In this document: one piece after another, positions 18,042 to 27,126 of the stretch | How the letters are laid out: each line of letters begins with the position of its first letter | Position numbering within the stretch: position 1 is the stretch's first letter | Assembly (NCBI RefSeq): GCF_001563265.1 | Contig: NZ_CP005083.1 | Location: 2,607,001 to 2,671,000, forward strand | Length of the DNA: 64,000 bases | DNA from: Sphingobium sp. TKS | GTDB lineage: Bacteria; Pseudomonadota; Alphaproteobacteria; Sphingomonadales; Sphingomonadaceae | Direction: 5' to 3' | The notes under the pieces: model-generated | The model's input: the letters and a program-made list of their open reading frames with translations, nothing else | Told to the model about the DNA's origin: nothing | Database searches by the model: none | Translations under genes and position numbers: made by a program

Positions 18042-18713
18042 CTAATTCGCGTCCGCCGATATGACCTCCGCGCGCCCTTGTCGAGTGGCAGCAAGCCAGA
18101 CCAGCGCGGCCAGGCTGCCGACCTGAGCCACCGCCATGTCCTTTTGCGGATCCCACATGTCGCCCTGCTGGCCGTTATACCAGTCGGCGGTCTGTCCGGC
18201 CGCGACCACGCTCAGCAGCCATTCGAAAATCTCGTAGAGTGCGCCCACGCAACCCACCGCCGCAAAAGCAAAGGCCAGGCTCCAGCCCATCCGCATGACG
18301 CCATAACGCCGCGCCGCCTCGGCTAAAGGTGCGGTCAGCAAGACCCCGAAGGCGAAATGCACCAGCCTGTCATAGCCGTTGCGCGCAAATCCGAAGGTAC
18401 CGGAAATATCATGGCCGCTGATCGCCCGCGCCCAGACATCATAGGGCACGTAGGAATAGATGTACCGCCCTCCCAGCGTATGTAGCAGCAGAAAGAGGAG
18501 AATGCTTCCGACCGACCCGTTCGACAAAGGCCAGCGGCGCAGCAGCCACGGCGCGGCTAAGGCCAGCACGACAGTCGGCCCATGCTGGAGCGGCGCGAGT
18601 TCGGGATAGGGCTGATCGATATTGGCGGCGATTATGGCCACGATCAGCAACAGGATCATCCGGCGCTGGACGACTGGAACGGTTTTCCAGACAGCCACAG
18701 CGCCGGAGATCAT
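18042..18713 (-). CDS. DUF2238 (YjdF-like) integral membrane protein
   Basis: This 223-residue protein has about five or six membrane segments. It contains the family motifs YDRLVHFAFG, GALYEIFEWL and QGDMWDPQKDM, where the acidic residues at membrane edges are conserved. The biochemical function is unknown. It lies 10 bases after the asd stop and 17 bases before the hydrolase start, all on the minus strand, suggesting a three-gene unit. Confidence 0.85.
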   Translation of the reverse strand: MISGAVAVWKTVPVVQRRMILLLIVAIIAANIDQPYPELAPLQHGPTVVLALAAPWLLRRWPLSNGSVGSILLFLLLHTLGGRYIYSYVPYDVWARAISGHDISGTFGFARNGYDRLVHFAFGVLLTAPLAEAARRYGVMRMGWSLAFAFAAVGCVGALYEIFEWLLSVVAAGQTADWYNGQQGDMWDPQKDMAVAQVGSLAALVWLAATRQGRAEVISADAN

Positions 18714-18723
18714 TTAAAAGGCC

Positions 18724-19749
18724 TTAGCCCTTCTTCAGGTGACGGCGGCCCAGCAACTCCGCAATCTGCACGGCATTGAGCGCCGCGCCCTTGCGGAGAT
18801 TGTCGCTGACGCACCAGAGGTTCAGGCCGTTATCGATGGTCGAGTCCTCGCGCACGCGGCTGACGAAGGTGGCATAGTCGCCCACGCACTCGACTGGGGT
18901 GACGTATCCGCCATCCTCCCGCTTGTCGACGAGCATCACGCCCGGCGCTTCACGCAGGATGTCCTGCGCTTCCTTGGCTGAGATTTCCTTCTCGAACTCG
19001 ATGTTCAGCGCCTCGGAGTGACCGACGAACACCGGCACACGCACACAGGTTGCCGTGACCTTCACCTTGGGATCGAGGATCTTCTTGGTTTCCGCGACCA
19101 TCTTCCATTCTTCCTTGGTCGAACCATCGTCCAGGAAGACGTCGATATGCGGGATCACGTTGAAGGCGATCTGCTTGGTGAACTTCTTCGGCTCGGCCGG
19201 ATCACCGACGAAGATGTTGCGCGACTGTTCGAACAGCTCGTCCATGCCTTCCTTGCCCGCGCCGGAAACCGACTGGTAGGTGGCGACGACGACGCGCTTG
19301 ATCGTCGCGGCGTCATGCAGCGGCTTCAAGGCAACGACCATCTGCGCGGTCGAGCAATTCGGGTTCGCGATGATGTTCTTCTTCTTGTAACCGTCGATCG
19401 CATCCGGGTTCACTTCGGGCACGATCAGCGGCACGTCAGGGTCCATGCGGTAGAGCGAGCTATTGTCGATCACTACGCAGCCGGCCGCCGCCGCCTTTGG
19501 CGCATATATCGCCGTCGGGCCGGAGCCTGCGGCGAACAGGGCAATATCCCAGCCGGTGAAGTCGAAATGCTCGATATTCTTACATTTGAGCGTCTTGCCG
19601 GTATCACCGAAGTCGATTTCGGTGCCGTGCGACCGGGGCGAGGCAACCGCCGCGATCTCGTCAATAGGGAACTCGCGCTCAGCGAGAATGGTCAGCATCT
19701 CGCGGCCCACATTGCCGGTGGCACCAACGACGACGACCTTGTAACCCAT
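18724..19749 (-). CDS. asd: Aspartate-semialdehyde dehydrogenase
   Basis: Asd reduces aspartyl phosphate to aspartate semialdehyde, the branch point to lysine, diaminopimelate, threonine and methionine. It has 341 residues. The N-terminal NADP motif is VVVVGATGNVG, the catalytic cysteine is C132 in NPNCSTAQ, and the histidine lies in VGHSEALNIE. ATG 19749 is preferred; the frame extends upstream but family sequence begins MGYKVVVVGA. Aspartate semialdehyde is also the second substrate of the carboxyspermidine pathway at 54.5-58.3 kb. Confidence 0.96.
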   Translation of the reverse strand: MGYKVVVVGATGNVGREMLTILAEREFPIDEIAAVASPRSHGTEIDFGDTGKTLKCKNIEHFDFTGWDIALFAAGSGPTAIYAPKAAAAGCVVIDNSSLYRMDPDVPLIVPEVNPDAIDGYKKKNIIANPNCSTAQMVVALKPLHDAATIKRVVVATYQSVSGAGKEGMDELFEQSRNIFVGDPAEPKKFTKQIAFNVIPHIDVFLDDGSTKEEWKMVAETKKILDPKVKVTATCVRVPVFVGHSEALNIEFEKEISAKEAQDILREAPGVMLVDKREDGGYVTPVECVGDYATFVSRVREDSTIDNGLNLWCVSDNLRKGAALNAVQIAELLGRRHLKKG

Positions 19750-19885
19750 GACTAAACACTCCACTCCATGCTTGCATTGCGGAGTGGGCGCCATAGCGCG
19801 CTTGCGCCATTTGTCCAGCACGAAGCATCTTTGCCTGAGCAAAGCTGCGCTTGTTATCGGCGCGTCCCCGCGAAGCTTTCGGCCC

Positions 19886-22132
19886 CTATTTTCCCGCTAT
19901 TTCCGGCGCCGTCCCATGGCGCGCAAGAAAATCTTCTATGGTCCGCCACAGATGGACACTGATCCCCGGTCCGCCGACCCGATGGGTCTGGCCCGGATAG
20001 ACCATCATCTCGAACGGCACGCCCGCACCCTGCATCTTCGCCATCAGCGCGGTCGAATTGTCGAACACCACATTGTCGTCGGACATGCCGTGGATCAGCA
20101 GCAGCGGATCCTTGATCTTCACCGCCTCATCCACTGCGCCGGAACCCGGATAGGCGCTCGGCTTCTCCTGCGGCTCGCCCAGATAGCGTTCGGTATAATG
20201 GGTGTCGTACAACTCCCATTTCGTGACCGGCGCGCCCGCCACCGCCGCGGAGAACACGCCCGGCGCCTTCTCCAGCAGCTTCAATGACATATAGCCGCCA
20301 TAGGACCAGCCATAGGTCGCGATCCGGCCGGGATCGACATAGGGCTGGACCTTGAGCCAGTTCACGCCCGCAAGCTGATCCTCGACCTCGACCGTGCCCA
20401 TGGCGTGATAGATATGGTCCTCAAACGCCTTGCCGCGATCGGGCGTGCCGCGATTGTCGACCACGAAGACGATCCAGCCCCGATCCACCAGATATTGATA
20501 GATGGGCGAACCCCATGAGTTCGTGACCTGCCGCCCGGTGCCCGGCCCGCCATAATGCAGCATGAAGACGGGATAGCGCTTCCCGGCCTCCAGCGGCGGC
20601 GTCATGATGCGGGTGTAGAGCGTCGACCCGTCCGACGCCTTGATCGTGCCGAATTTCGTCTTCGCATGGCTGGCGAGATAAGGCGCATAGGGATGATCGC
20701 CCTTGACTGCGTTCTCGGACAGCCATTGGAGCTGCTTGCCCGCGCTGTCGGCCAGATAGACCTGGCGGGGCTGATCCGTATTGCTGCGCGCGACGACGAT
20801 CCGGCTTGCGGCACGATCCATCACGGCATCATTCCACCAGCCGGTCGAAGTCAACTGCCTGAGCGGCCCCGCCTTGGCGAGCGGCGCGGCGTACAGCTGC
20901 TGCTCCAGCGGCGTTTCCTTGTTGCCGGTAAAATAGACGATGCCCCTGCCCTCATCCACGCCGACGACATCGCGCACTTCCCAATCGCCGCTGGTGAGCG
21001 CCGTCCATTTGCCGCCGCGCACATGATAGAGATGGCCATGGCCGGTCTTTTCCGACCACCAGAGAAAACTGCCGTCCTTGAGCGGCGTGAAATTATTGCT
21101 GAGGTTGATCCAGTTCTTCGCCTTCTCGGTCAGGATCACCCTGGCCTTGCCCGTCACCGGATCGACGGCGAGCAGGTCCAGCACCTTCTGGTCCCGGCTC
21201 TCGCGCTGGACATAGAGCGTCCTGCCGTCCTTCGACCAGTCGACGCGGGCGAGGTAGATATCCTTCTGCGGCCCGAGATCGACCTTCACCTGCGGCCCGC
21301 CATCCGGCTTCATCACATACAGATCGACCAGCGCATTGGGTGTCCCGGCGGCGGGATAGCGCTGCGCATAAACCTTCGTGCCCTCGCCGCCGATGGCGGT
21401 GCGGGTGACAATGCCGACAGGGCTTTCATCCACGCGAGCGACGGCGATCATCTTGTCGTCCGGCGACCACCAATAGCCCGTCCGCCGATCCATTTCCTCC
21501 TGCGCCACGAACTCGGCAACGCCCCAACTCACCGTATCGCTGGCGCCCTGCGTGAGTTGCTTCTCCGTCCCGCCCATGGGCTGAACGAAGAAATTGCCGC
21601 CGCGCACGAAGGATAGGAAGCCGCCCTTGGGACTGACTACGCCATTCAGTTCGCCGTCCGGCGTATCGGTGAGCCGCGTCACCTTCCCATCCAGCGCCGC
21701 CAGATAGAGGTCGCCGTCGACCGGCACGAGGATGGACTTCCCATCGGGCGCCCAGTCGTAACTGACGATGCCGCTGTTCCCCGCGACGGAGCGGTCGCGT
21801 TCCCGCTGCATCTTCTCCGCCTCGGAGAGTTCCGCGCCGCTGCCGGTCTTCTTCGAATCGACCAGCATCCGCTCGACACTCGTGGAGGTATCGACCGCCC
21901 AGAGGTCCAGCCGCTCCTTCTCATCCGCGCGCGGCTTGAGCAATGTTACCAGCTTGCCGTCGGGCGAGAGCTTCAACGCCCGCGGCTGCGGTCCGGACAG
22001 GTCTGGACTGGCGAACACCCGCTCAAGTGTCAGTTCCTTTGGCGTCGGTTTGTCCTGCGCCTGAGCGGAGATCACGGAAAGCAGCAGCGCGCCGACAGCC
22101 GCGCCGCTTTTCAGATATGGCGACATTTTCAT
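19886..22132 (-). CDS. Dipeptidyl peptidase IV-like S9 serine peptidase, exported
   Basis: This 748-residue protein has a signal peptide (MKMSPYLKSGAAVGALLLSV, cut near AQA|QD). An eight-bladed beta-propeller-like DPPIV N-domain covers about 45-500. The alpha/beta-hydrolase domain has S610 in GWSYGGYMS, D685 in HGMSDDNVV and H717 in PGQTHRVGG as the catalytic triad. DPPIV-type enzymes remove X-Pro or X-Ala dipeptides from peptides. The protein is probably periplasmic. It stands alone on the minus strand, upstream of the tRNA-Val gene in chromosome order. Confidence 0.93.
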   Translation of the reverse strand: MKMSPYLKSGAAVGALLLSVISAQAQDKPTPKELTLERVFASPDLSGPQPRALKLSPDGKLVTLLKPRADEKERLDLWAVDTSTSVERMLVDSKKTGSGAELSEAEKMQRERDRSVAGNSGIVSYDWAPDGKSILVPVDGDLYLAALDGKVTRLTDTPDGELNGVVSPKGGFLSFVRGGNFFVQPMGGTEKQLTQGASDTVSWGVAEFVAQEEMDRRTGYWWSPDDKMIAVARVDESPVGIVTRTAIGGEGTKVYAQRYPAAGTPNALVDLYVMKPDGGPQVKVDLGPQKDIYLARVDWSKDGRTLYVQRESRDQKVLDLLAVDPVTGKARVILTEKAKNWINLSNNFTPLKDGSFLWWSEKTGHGHLYHVRGGKWTALTSGDWEVRDVVGVDEGRGIVYFTGNKETPLEQQLYAAPLAKAGPLRQLTSTGWWNDAVMDRAASRIVVARSNTDQPRQVYLADSAGKQLQWLSENAVKGDHPYAPYLASHAKTKFGTIKASDGSTLYTRIMTPPLEAGKRYPVFMLHYGGPGTGRQVTNSWGSPIYQYLVDRGWIVFVVDNRGTPDRGKAFEDHIYHAMGTVEVEDQLAGVNWLKVQPYVDPGRIATYGWSYGGYMSLKLLEKAPGVFSAAVAGAPVTKWELYDTHYTERYLGEPQEKPSAYPGSGAVDEAVKIKDPLLLIHGMSDDNVVFDNSTALMAKMQGAGVPFEMMVYPGQTHRVGGPGISVHLWRTIEDFLARHGTAPEIAGK

Positions 22133-22244
22133 CCCTTGCTTGACGGCGCAACCGCCGCATCACATGGCGCAGAAGATTAGCGCCAAGCAGATGAAAAGAT
22201 CAATGTTGGGAAATAATATTTCTCCACCATGATCGCCCGGATCA

Positions 22245-22319
22245 TGGTGGGCGCGACAGGGATTGAACCTGTGACCCCACCCGTGTGAAGGGTGTGCTCT
22301 ACCGCTGAGCTACGCGCCC
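22245..22319 (-). tRNA. tRNA-Val (CAC anticodon)
   Basis: Read on the minus strand, the acceptor stem GGGCGCG (22319-22313) pairs with CGCGCCC (22255-22249), with discriminator A and an encoded CCA (22247-22245). The D arm GCTCAGCGGTAGAGC is intact. The anticodon stem CACCC/GGGTG holds loop TTCACAC, giving anticodon CAC for valine codon GUG. The T arm contains GGTTCAATCC. All arms fold without mismatch. Confidence 0.96.
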
Positions 22320-22453
22320 CCTGTAAGGAGGAGGCGGCCATTGGCATCCGCCGCGCCGCCTGTCAAGCGCCTCCGGAACGCGATTTCCAAAAATGGACTT
22401 ATCCGCGCCATTGGCGTTATAGTCGGAACGTTATCAAAAGGAGTGCATATCCC

Positions 22454-22582
22454 ATGCGTCAAACCGTCGCCCTCGTTCTTGCAGGGCTGCTTCTTTCCTC
22501 CCTGGCCGCCTGCAACACCGTGAAGGGTGCGGGCCGGGACATCGAATCCGTCGGCCGCGCCGGGGAAAAAGCCATCAACTGA
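22454..22582 (+). CDS. Entericidin A/B family small lipoprotein
   Basis: This 42-residue protein has a lipoprotein signal with lipobox LAAC and modified cysteine C20, followed by NTVKGAGRDIESVGRAGEKAI, which matches the entericidin pattern. In E. coli the pair acts as an antidote and toxin linked to stationary-phase lysis, but most single-copy homologues are uncharacterised. Shine-Dalgarno AAAGGAG lies about 11 bases upstream of ATG 22454. It is convergent with the next small gene. Confidence 0.87.
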   Translation: MRQTVALVLAGLLLSSLAACNTVKGAGRDIESVGRAGEKAIN

Positions 22583-22600
22583 TCGGGCGGGATCGCCGGA

Positions 22601-22789
22601 TCATTGGAGGATGCGGCTGGCAACGGCCGCATCTTTCTCCAGGCGCACGCCGTCGCAATCCGGTTCGCCACAATCGCAGGCGGCAATCGTATAGCGCACG
22701 CCGCACATCACCAGCACATCATGGTCGAACGAATAGTTGGATATTCCCGCACGCTCGACCTTTTCCTGCGCTCTGGCCTTGAGGGTCAT
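22601..22789 (-). CDS. Small cysteine-containing protein of unknown function
   Basis: This 62-residue protein starts at ATG 22789 with GAGGT 7 bases upstream. It has four cysteines: one in VMCGVRY and three in ACDCGEPDCDG, an arrangement that could bind a metal. The longer upstream frame crosses the divergent hslV promoter and is rejected. I believe similar proteins occur in sphingomonads, but no function is known to me. Confidence 0.65.
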   Translation of the reverse strand: MTLKARAQEKVERAGISNYSFDHDVLVMCGVRYTIAACDCGEPDCDGVRLEKDAAVASRILQ

Positions 22790-22961
22790 GCTTTTACCTC
22801 GCTGCAACATGCCTGAATGATTGTTGCTGCGTTGCACAATGTCAATTGAGCGAGGTTGGTTCCTGAACGAATTGAAATAAATCCGTCCAGAAAATGACAC
22901 GATTGGGCGCTTCGCCTTAGGACGCTTGCACGCCGTCCTCATCGCTCCCATATGCCGGGCC

Positions 22962-23528
22962 ATGAACGATCAACGCTCGAACAGCATGCCGGTCTGGCAT
23001 GGCACAACCATCATGTCGGTACGCAAGAACGGAAAGGTGATCGTGGCCGGTGACGGCCAGGTCTCCATGGGCCAGACAGTGATGAAACCCAATGCCCGCA
23101 AGGTGCGCCGCCTCCACGACGGATCGGTCATCGGCGGTTTCGCCGGGGCGACCGCCGACGCCTTCACCCTGTTCGAACGGCTGGAGGCCAAGCTGGAACG
23201 CCATAACGGCCAGTTGATGCGCGCCGCGGTGGAACTCGCCAAGGACTGGCGGACCGATAAATATCTCCGCAATCTGGAAGCGATGATGATCGTCGCGGAC
23301 AAGGAAGTGACGCTGATCCTGACCGGCAACGGCGATGTGCTGGAGCCGGTCGGCGGTGTCGCCGCCATCGGTTCGGGCGGCAATTTCGCCCTCGCCGCAG
23401 CCCGCGCGCTGGTGGAATATGAGGAAGACGCCGAAATCCTCGCCCGCAAGGCGATGGCGGTGGCGGCGGATATCTGCGTCTACACCAACGACCAGCTCGT
23501 CATCGAAGAGCTGGAAAGCGTGAACTGA
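22962..23528 (+). CDS. hslV: ATP-dependent protease peptidase subunit HslV
   Basis: HslV forms a double hexameric proteolytic chamber that works with the HslU ATPase. The catalytic N-terminal threonine should be T15 in [10 protein letters not shown], exposed after removal of a short propeptide, or a shorter one if ATG 22986 is used. It has 188 residues from ATG 22962. AGDGQVSMG and [14 protein letters not shown] are conserved. hslU follows after 60 bases, so the two are an operon. A G-rich hairpin-like stretch (CCTCCC/GGGAGG) lies in the gap. Confidence 0.95.
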   Translation: MNDQRSNSMPVWHGTTIMSVRKNGKVIVAGDGQVSMGQTVMKPNARKVRRLHDGSVIGGFAGATADAFTLFERLEAKLERHNGQLMRAAVELAKDWRTDKYLRNLEAMMIVADKEVTLILTGNGDVLEPVGGVAAIGSGGNFALAAARALVEYEEDAEILARKAMAVAADICVYTNDQLVIEELESVN

Positions 23529-23588
23529 ACCCCTTTCCATGGCCCTACCCCCGCCTCCTCCCCGATTTGGGAGGGGATAAGGACAGAA

Positions 23589-24890
23589 ATGAACGACAAC
23601 CTAACGCCAAAAGCCATTGTTTCCGCACTGGATTCGCACATCATCGGCCAGGCCGACGCCAAGCGCGCCGTCGCCGTCGCCCTGCGCAACCGCTGGCGCC
23701 GTCAGCGGCTGGCGCCCGATCTGCGCGATGAAGTGACGCCCAAGAACATCCTGATGATCGGCCCCACCGGCTGCGGCAAGACCGAGATCAGCCGCCGCCT
23801 CGCCAAGCTGGCCGACGCGCCCTTCGTCAAGGTGGAAGCCACCAAGTTCACCGAAGTCGGCTATGTCGGCCGCGACGTGGAGCAGATCGTCCGCGATCTG
23901 GTGGAGGAAGCCGTTCGCCTGGAACGCGACCGCCGCCGCGAGGCGGTGCGCGAAGCCGCGTCCGAAGCCGCCATGGCCCGCCTGCTCGACGCGCTGACCG
24001 GCAAGGAGGCAAGCGAAGCCACCCGCCTTTCCTTCCGCCAGCGGATCGAAAACAGCCAGATGAACGATGTCGAGGTCGAGGTGGAAGTGGCCGACAGCCC
24101 CTCCATGCCGATGGAAATCCCCGGCATGGGTGGTCAGATCGGCATGATCAACCTGAGCGACATGATGTCCAAGGCGTTCGGTCAGCAACAGAAAAAGCGC
24201 CGCAAGCTGCGCGTCGCGGACGCCTGGGACAAGCTGGTCGAGGAAGAGCAGGACAAGCGACTGGATCAGGACGATGTCGCCCGCGTCGCCATTTCCAGCG
24301 CGGAGCAGAACGGCATCGTCTTCCTCGACGAGATCGACAAGATCGCGGTCAGCGACGTGCGCGGCGGTTCCGTCAGCCGGGAGGGCGTGCAACGCGATCT
24401 GTTGCCGTTGATCGAGGGCACGACGGTTTCGACCAAATATGGCCCACTTAAGACCGACCATATCCTGTTCATTGCGAGCGGCGCCTTCCATGTGGCGAAA
24501 CCCAGCGACCTGCTGCCCGAATTGCAAGGCCGCCTGCCCATCCGCGTCGAGCTGAAGGCGCTGACGGAAGATGATTTCGTATCGATCCTCTCCGACACCA
24601 AGGCGAGCCTTGTTGCGCAATATCGCGCGCTGCTGGCGACCGAGGGCGTGACCATCGACCTGACGCCGGACGGCATCCGCGCCGTGGCGAAGATCGCGGC
24701 GGAGGTGAATAGCGAGATCGAGAATATCGGCGCCCGACGCCTCCAGACGGTGATGGAAAAGCTGCTGGAGGATGTGAGCTTCGAGGCTGAGGACCGCCAG
24801 GGCGAAACGCTGGTGGTGGATGCGGCCTATGTCGAGAAGCAACTCGCCGTGGTCGCGCGGAATACCGACCTCAGCAAATATGTGCTGTAA
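23589..24890 (+). CDS. hslU: ATP-dependent protease ATPase subunit HslU
   Basis: HslU is the AAA+ unfoldase partner of HslV, recognising and threading substrates. It has 433 residues. The start region [20 protein letters not shown] is typical. Walker A is GPTGCGKT (58-65), Walker B is in [12 protein letters not shown], and the pore loop lies in [11 protein letters not shown]. The I domain spans about residues 110-240. The C-terminal sequence ends LSKYVL, which inserts into HslV pockets. It is convergent with proS. Confidence 0.97.
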   Translation: MNDNLTPKAIVSALDSHIIGQADAKRAVAVALRNRWRRQRLAPDLRDEVTPKNILMIGPTGCGKTEISRRLAKLADAPFVKVEATKFTEVGYVGRDVEQIVRDLVEEAVRLERDRRREAVREAASEAAMARLLDALTGKEASEATRLSFRQRIENSQMNDVEVEVEVADSPSMPMEIPGMGGQIGMINLSDMMSKAFGQQQKKRRKLRVADAWDKLVEEEQDKRLDQDDVARVAISSAEQNGIVFLDEIDKIAVSDVRGGSVSREGVQRDLLPLIEGTTVSTKYGPLKTDHILFIASGAFHVAKPSDLLPELQGRLPIRVELKALTEDDFVSILSDTKASLVAQYRALLATEGVTIDLTPDGIRAVAKIAAEVNSEIENIGARRLQTVMEKLLEDVSFEAEDRQGETLVVDAAYVEKQLAVVARNTDLSKYVL

Positions 24891-24900
24891 ACGCTTCCAA

Positions 24901-24926
24901 CTCCCCTCCCGCGTGCGGGAGGGGAG
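24901..24926. terminator. Perfect GC hairpin between convergent hslU and proS
   Basis: CTCCCCTCCCGC (24901-24912), loop GT, GCGGGAGGGGAG (24915-24926) is a perfect 12-bp stem placed 11 bases after the hslU stop and 6 bases before the proS stop. It is followed by an A/T-rich stretch and probably terminates both transcripts. It is also similar to C/G-rich repeats at 7279 and 23560. Confidence 0.6.
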
Positions 24927-24932
24927 AGTAAA

Positions 24933-26459
24933 TTAATAAGAGCGCCCCACCAGCACCCGCTCCATCGCCTTCTCGCCGGTGAAGATGCAAGCGCCATCGG
25001 CCGCTTCCGCATCAGACGGCACGTTGCGCAGCGTCAGCTTCTCGCCCTTCAGCCACTCGATCACCTTGTCGAGCGCGGCGCCGGTCGGCTTGGCCCACTG
25101 CACCAGCGCCCAACCCGGCTTCTTGCTCGCCCCGAAATAGGCCTTGAGCGCATCGAGCGAGCCGATCGACTTGTCGATATTCCCGAGCAGCCGCGCCTGC
25201 GCATCCGCGAACAACGCCTGCTGGATTTCCTCCAGCATGCCCGTCGCGGCACCCAGGAAATCCCCCTTCGCCACGATCCGGCTGTCGAGCTTGCCATCCT
25301 CGCGATAGAGCCGGTCGCGGCGAATGACGGACACATTGCCCCCGGCCACGTCACGCCCGCCAACTTCGATCACGACCGGCGCGCCCTTTTTGACCCAGCC
25401 CCAGCGCTTGTTCGCCGCCTTGGCCGGCCGCCGGTCCAGCAGCGCGCGCACCGGCTCGCGGAACACATCCTGCTTGTTCAGCTCCGCAACCAGCTCGCCG
25501 CAATAATCCAGGATCGCCGCATCCTCGTCCGTATCGCGCAGCATCGGCACAACGACCACCTGATAGGGCGCCACCCGCGGCGGCACGCGCAGCCCGTCAT
25601 CATCGCCATGCACCATGATCAGGCCGCCGATCATCCGCGTCGACACGCCCCAACTGGTCGTCTGGGCCAGTTCCTGCTGTCCCTCGGCATTCTGGAACTT
25701 AATATTCTGCGCCTGCGAGAAGGTGGTCCCCAGAAAATGCGAAGTCCCCGCCTGAAGCGCCTTGCCATCCTGCATCATCGCCTCGATGGAATAGGTCGCG
25801 ACGGCGCCGGGAAAGCGCTCATTCTCCGGCTTCTCGCCTGCGATCACCGGCAGCGCGACGCATTCCTCGGCAAAGCTGCGATAGACTTCCAGCATCTTGA
25901 GCGTCTCTTCCATCGCCTCATCGACGCTGGCGTGAGCGGTATGCCCCTCCTGCCAGAGAAACTCCGCCGTGCGCAGGAACATCCGCGTGCGCATCTCCCA
26001 ACGCACCACATTGGCCCACTGGTTGATCAGCACCGGCAGGTCGCGCCAGCTCTGCACCCAGCGCGAGAAAGCCGCACCTATCACCGTCTCCGAAGTCGGA
26101 CGAACCACCAACGGCTCTTCCAGCTTCGCTTCGGGATCGGGCACCAGCCGCCCATCTTTCTGGATCAGCCGGTGATGGGTGACGACCGCCATTTCCTTGG
26201 CGAAGCCGTCGACATGCTCGGCTTCCTTCTCGAAGTAGCTGAGCGGAATGAACAGCGGGAAATAGCAATTTTCATGGCCGGTCGCCTTGATGCGATCGTC
26301 CAACAGCTTCTGCATCCGTTCCCAGATGCCGTAACCCCAGGGCCGGATGACCATGCAGCCGCGCACGCCGCTTTCCTCTGCCATGTCGGCTTCGGAAATG
26401 ACGGCCTGATACCAGGCGGCGAAATCCTGTTCGCGGGTAACGGAAAGGGCGTGCTTCAC
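24933..26459 (-). CDS. proS: Prolyl-tRNA synthetase, archaeal/eukaryote-like short type
   Basis: This 508-residue class II synthetase charges tRNA-Pro. It begins with catalytic-core sequence REQDFAAWYQAVISEADMAE and contains GCMVIRPWGYGIWERMQ, RPTSETVIG and the anticodon-binding domain with YQVVVVPMLRD. It lacks the insertion editing domain of the longer E. coli-type enzyme, and resembles the ProS type found in archaea, eukaryotes and some bacteria. It is monocistronic and convergent with hslU. Confidence 0.92.
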   Translation of the reverse strand: MKHALSVTREQDFAAWYQAVISEADMAEESGVRGCMVIRPWGYGIWERMQKLLDDRIKATGHENCYFPLFIPLSYFEKEAEHVDGFAKEMAVVTHHRLIQKDGRLVPDPEAKLEEPLVVRPTSETVIGAAFSRWVQSWRDLPVLINQWANVVRWEMRTRMFLRTAEFLWQEGHTAHASVDEAMEETLKMLEVYRSFAEECVALPVIAGEKPENERFPGAVATYSIEAMMQDGKALQAGTSHFLGTTFSQAQNIKFQNAEGQQELAQTTSWGVSTRMIGGLIMVHGDDDGLRVPPRVAPYQVVVVPMLRDTDEDAAILDYCGELVAELNKQDVFREPVRALLDRRPAKAANKRWGWVKKGAPVVIEVGGRDVAGGNVSVIRRDRLYREDGKLDSRIVAKGDFLGAATGMLEEIQQALFADAQARLLGNIDKSIGSLDALKAYFGASKKPGWALVQWAKPTGAALDKVIEWLKGEKLTLRNVPSDAEAADGACIFTGEKAMERVLVGRSY

Positions 26460-26547
26460 GGGGATCGACCTTAAATTCGAGTGGATGGCGCGCCATAAGC
26501 CAAGCGCGCCATGCCTGTCGACCCCAAAGGACCGCCGAAAGCGCGGC

Positions 26548-27126
26548 TCAGCTCAGCTTGTCGATCTTGGCATTGAGCGCGGCCAATTGCGCCTTGAGCT
26601 GCGCGATCTCATCATCCTTGCTCTCATCGGCGGCGGGTGCCGGCGTCGGTGGCGTCATTCCCGGCACGCCAGGCATACCCGTGCCGAACGCACTGGCCGC
26701 AGCCTCGAACATCTGCATGTTGCGCTTGGCGATCTCCGCCAGCGGACCGCCGCCGAAAGCCCCCTTCATCGCTTCCTGGAACTGTTGCTGGTTCTTGCGG
26801 AAGGCGTCCATCGACGCTTCGAGATATTGCGGCACCATGGACTGCATGGAATCGCCGTACATGGCGATCAACTGGCGCAGGAAGTTGACGGGCAGCATGT
26901 TCTTGCCCCGCTGCTCCTCCTCCATGATGATTTGCGTCAGGACATTATGCGTGATGTCCTCTCCGGTCTTCGCGTCGACGACAACGAACTCGCGCCCCTC
27001 ACGAGTCATCTGCGACAAAAGATCCAGCGTGATATAACTCGACGTTTCTGTGTTATAGAGCCGCCTGTTAGCGTACTTCTTGATAACGACCGGTTCGGAT
27101 TCGTTCGCGGTCTTAGATTTGGCCAT
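26548..27126 (-). CDS. phaR: Polyhydroxyalkanoate synthesis repressor PhaR
   Basis: PhaR binds DNA and nascent PHA granules, de-repressing phasin genes when polymer forms. It has 192 residues. The N-terminal domain has VIKKYANRRLYNTETSSYIT and DITHNVLTQIIMEEE (PHB accumulation regulator). The second domain covers about 70-130, then a Pro/Ala linker leads to a C-terminal helix DEIAQLKAQLAALNAKI. The ATG at 27126 overlaps head-on with the start codon of the divergent PhaC-like gene. Confidence 0.94.
   Translation of the reverse strand: MAKSKTANESEPVVIKKYANRRLYNTETSSYITLDLLSQMTREGREFVVVDAKTGEDITHNVLTQIIMEEEQRGKNMLPVNFLRQLIAMYGDSMQSMVPQYLEASMDAFRKNQQQFQEAMKGAFGGGPLAEIAKRNMQMFEAAASAFGTGMPGVPGMTPPTPAPAADESKDDEIAQLKAQLAALNAKIDKLS

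Noticed and set aside
19748..20287. Plus-strand frame over the end of the DPP4-like gene
   Set aside because: His/Arg-rich antisense shadow without start signals or domains.
22926..22961. Longer HslV start
   Set aside because: The extra residues lie in the divergent promoter region, and family sequence begins at or after 22962.
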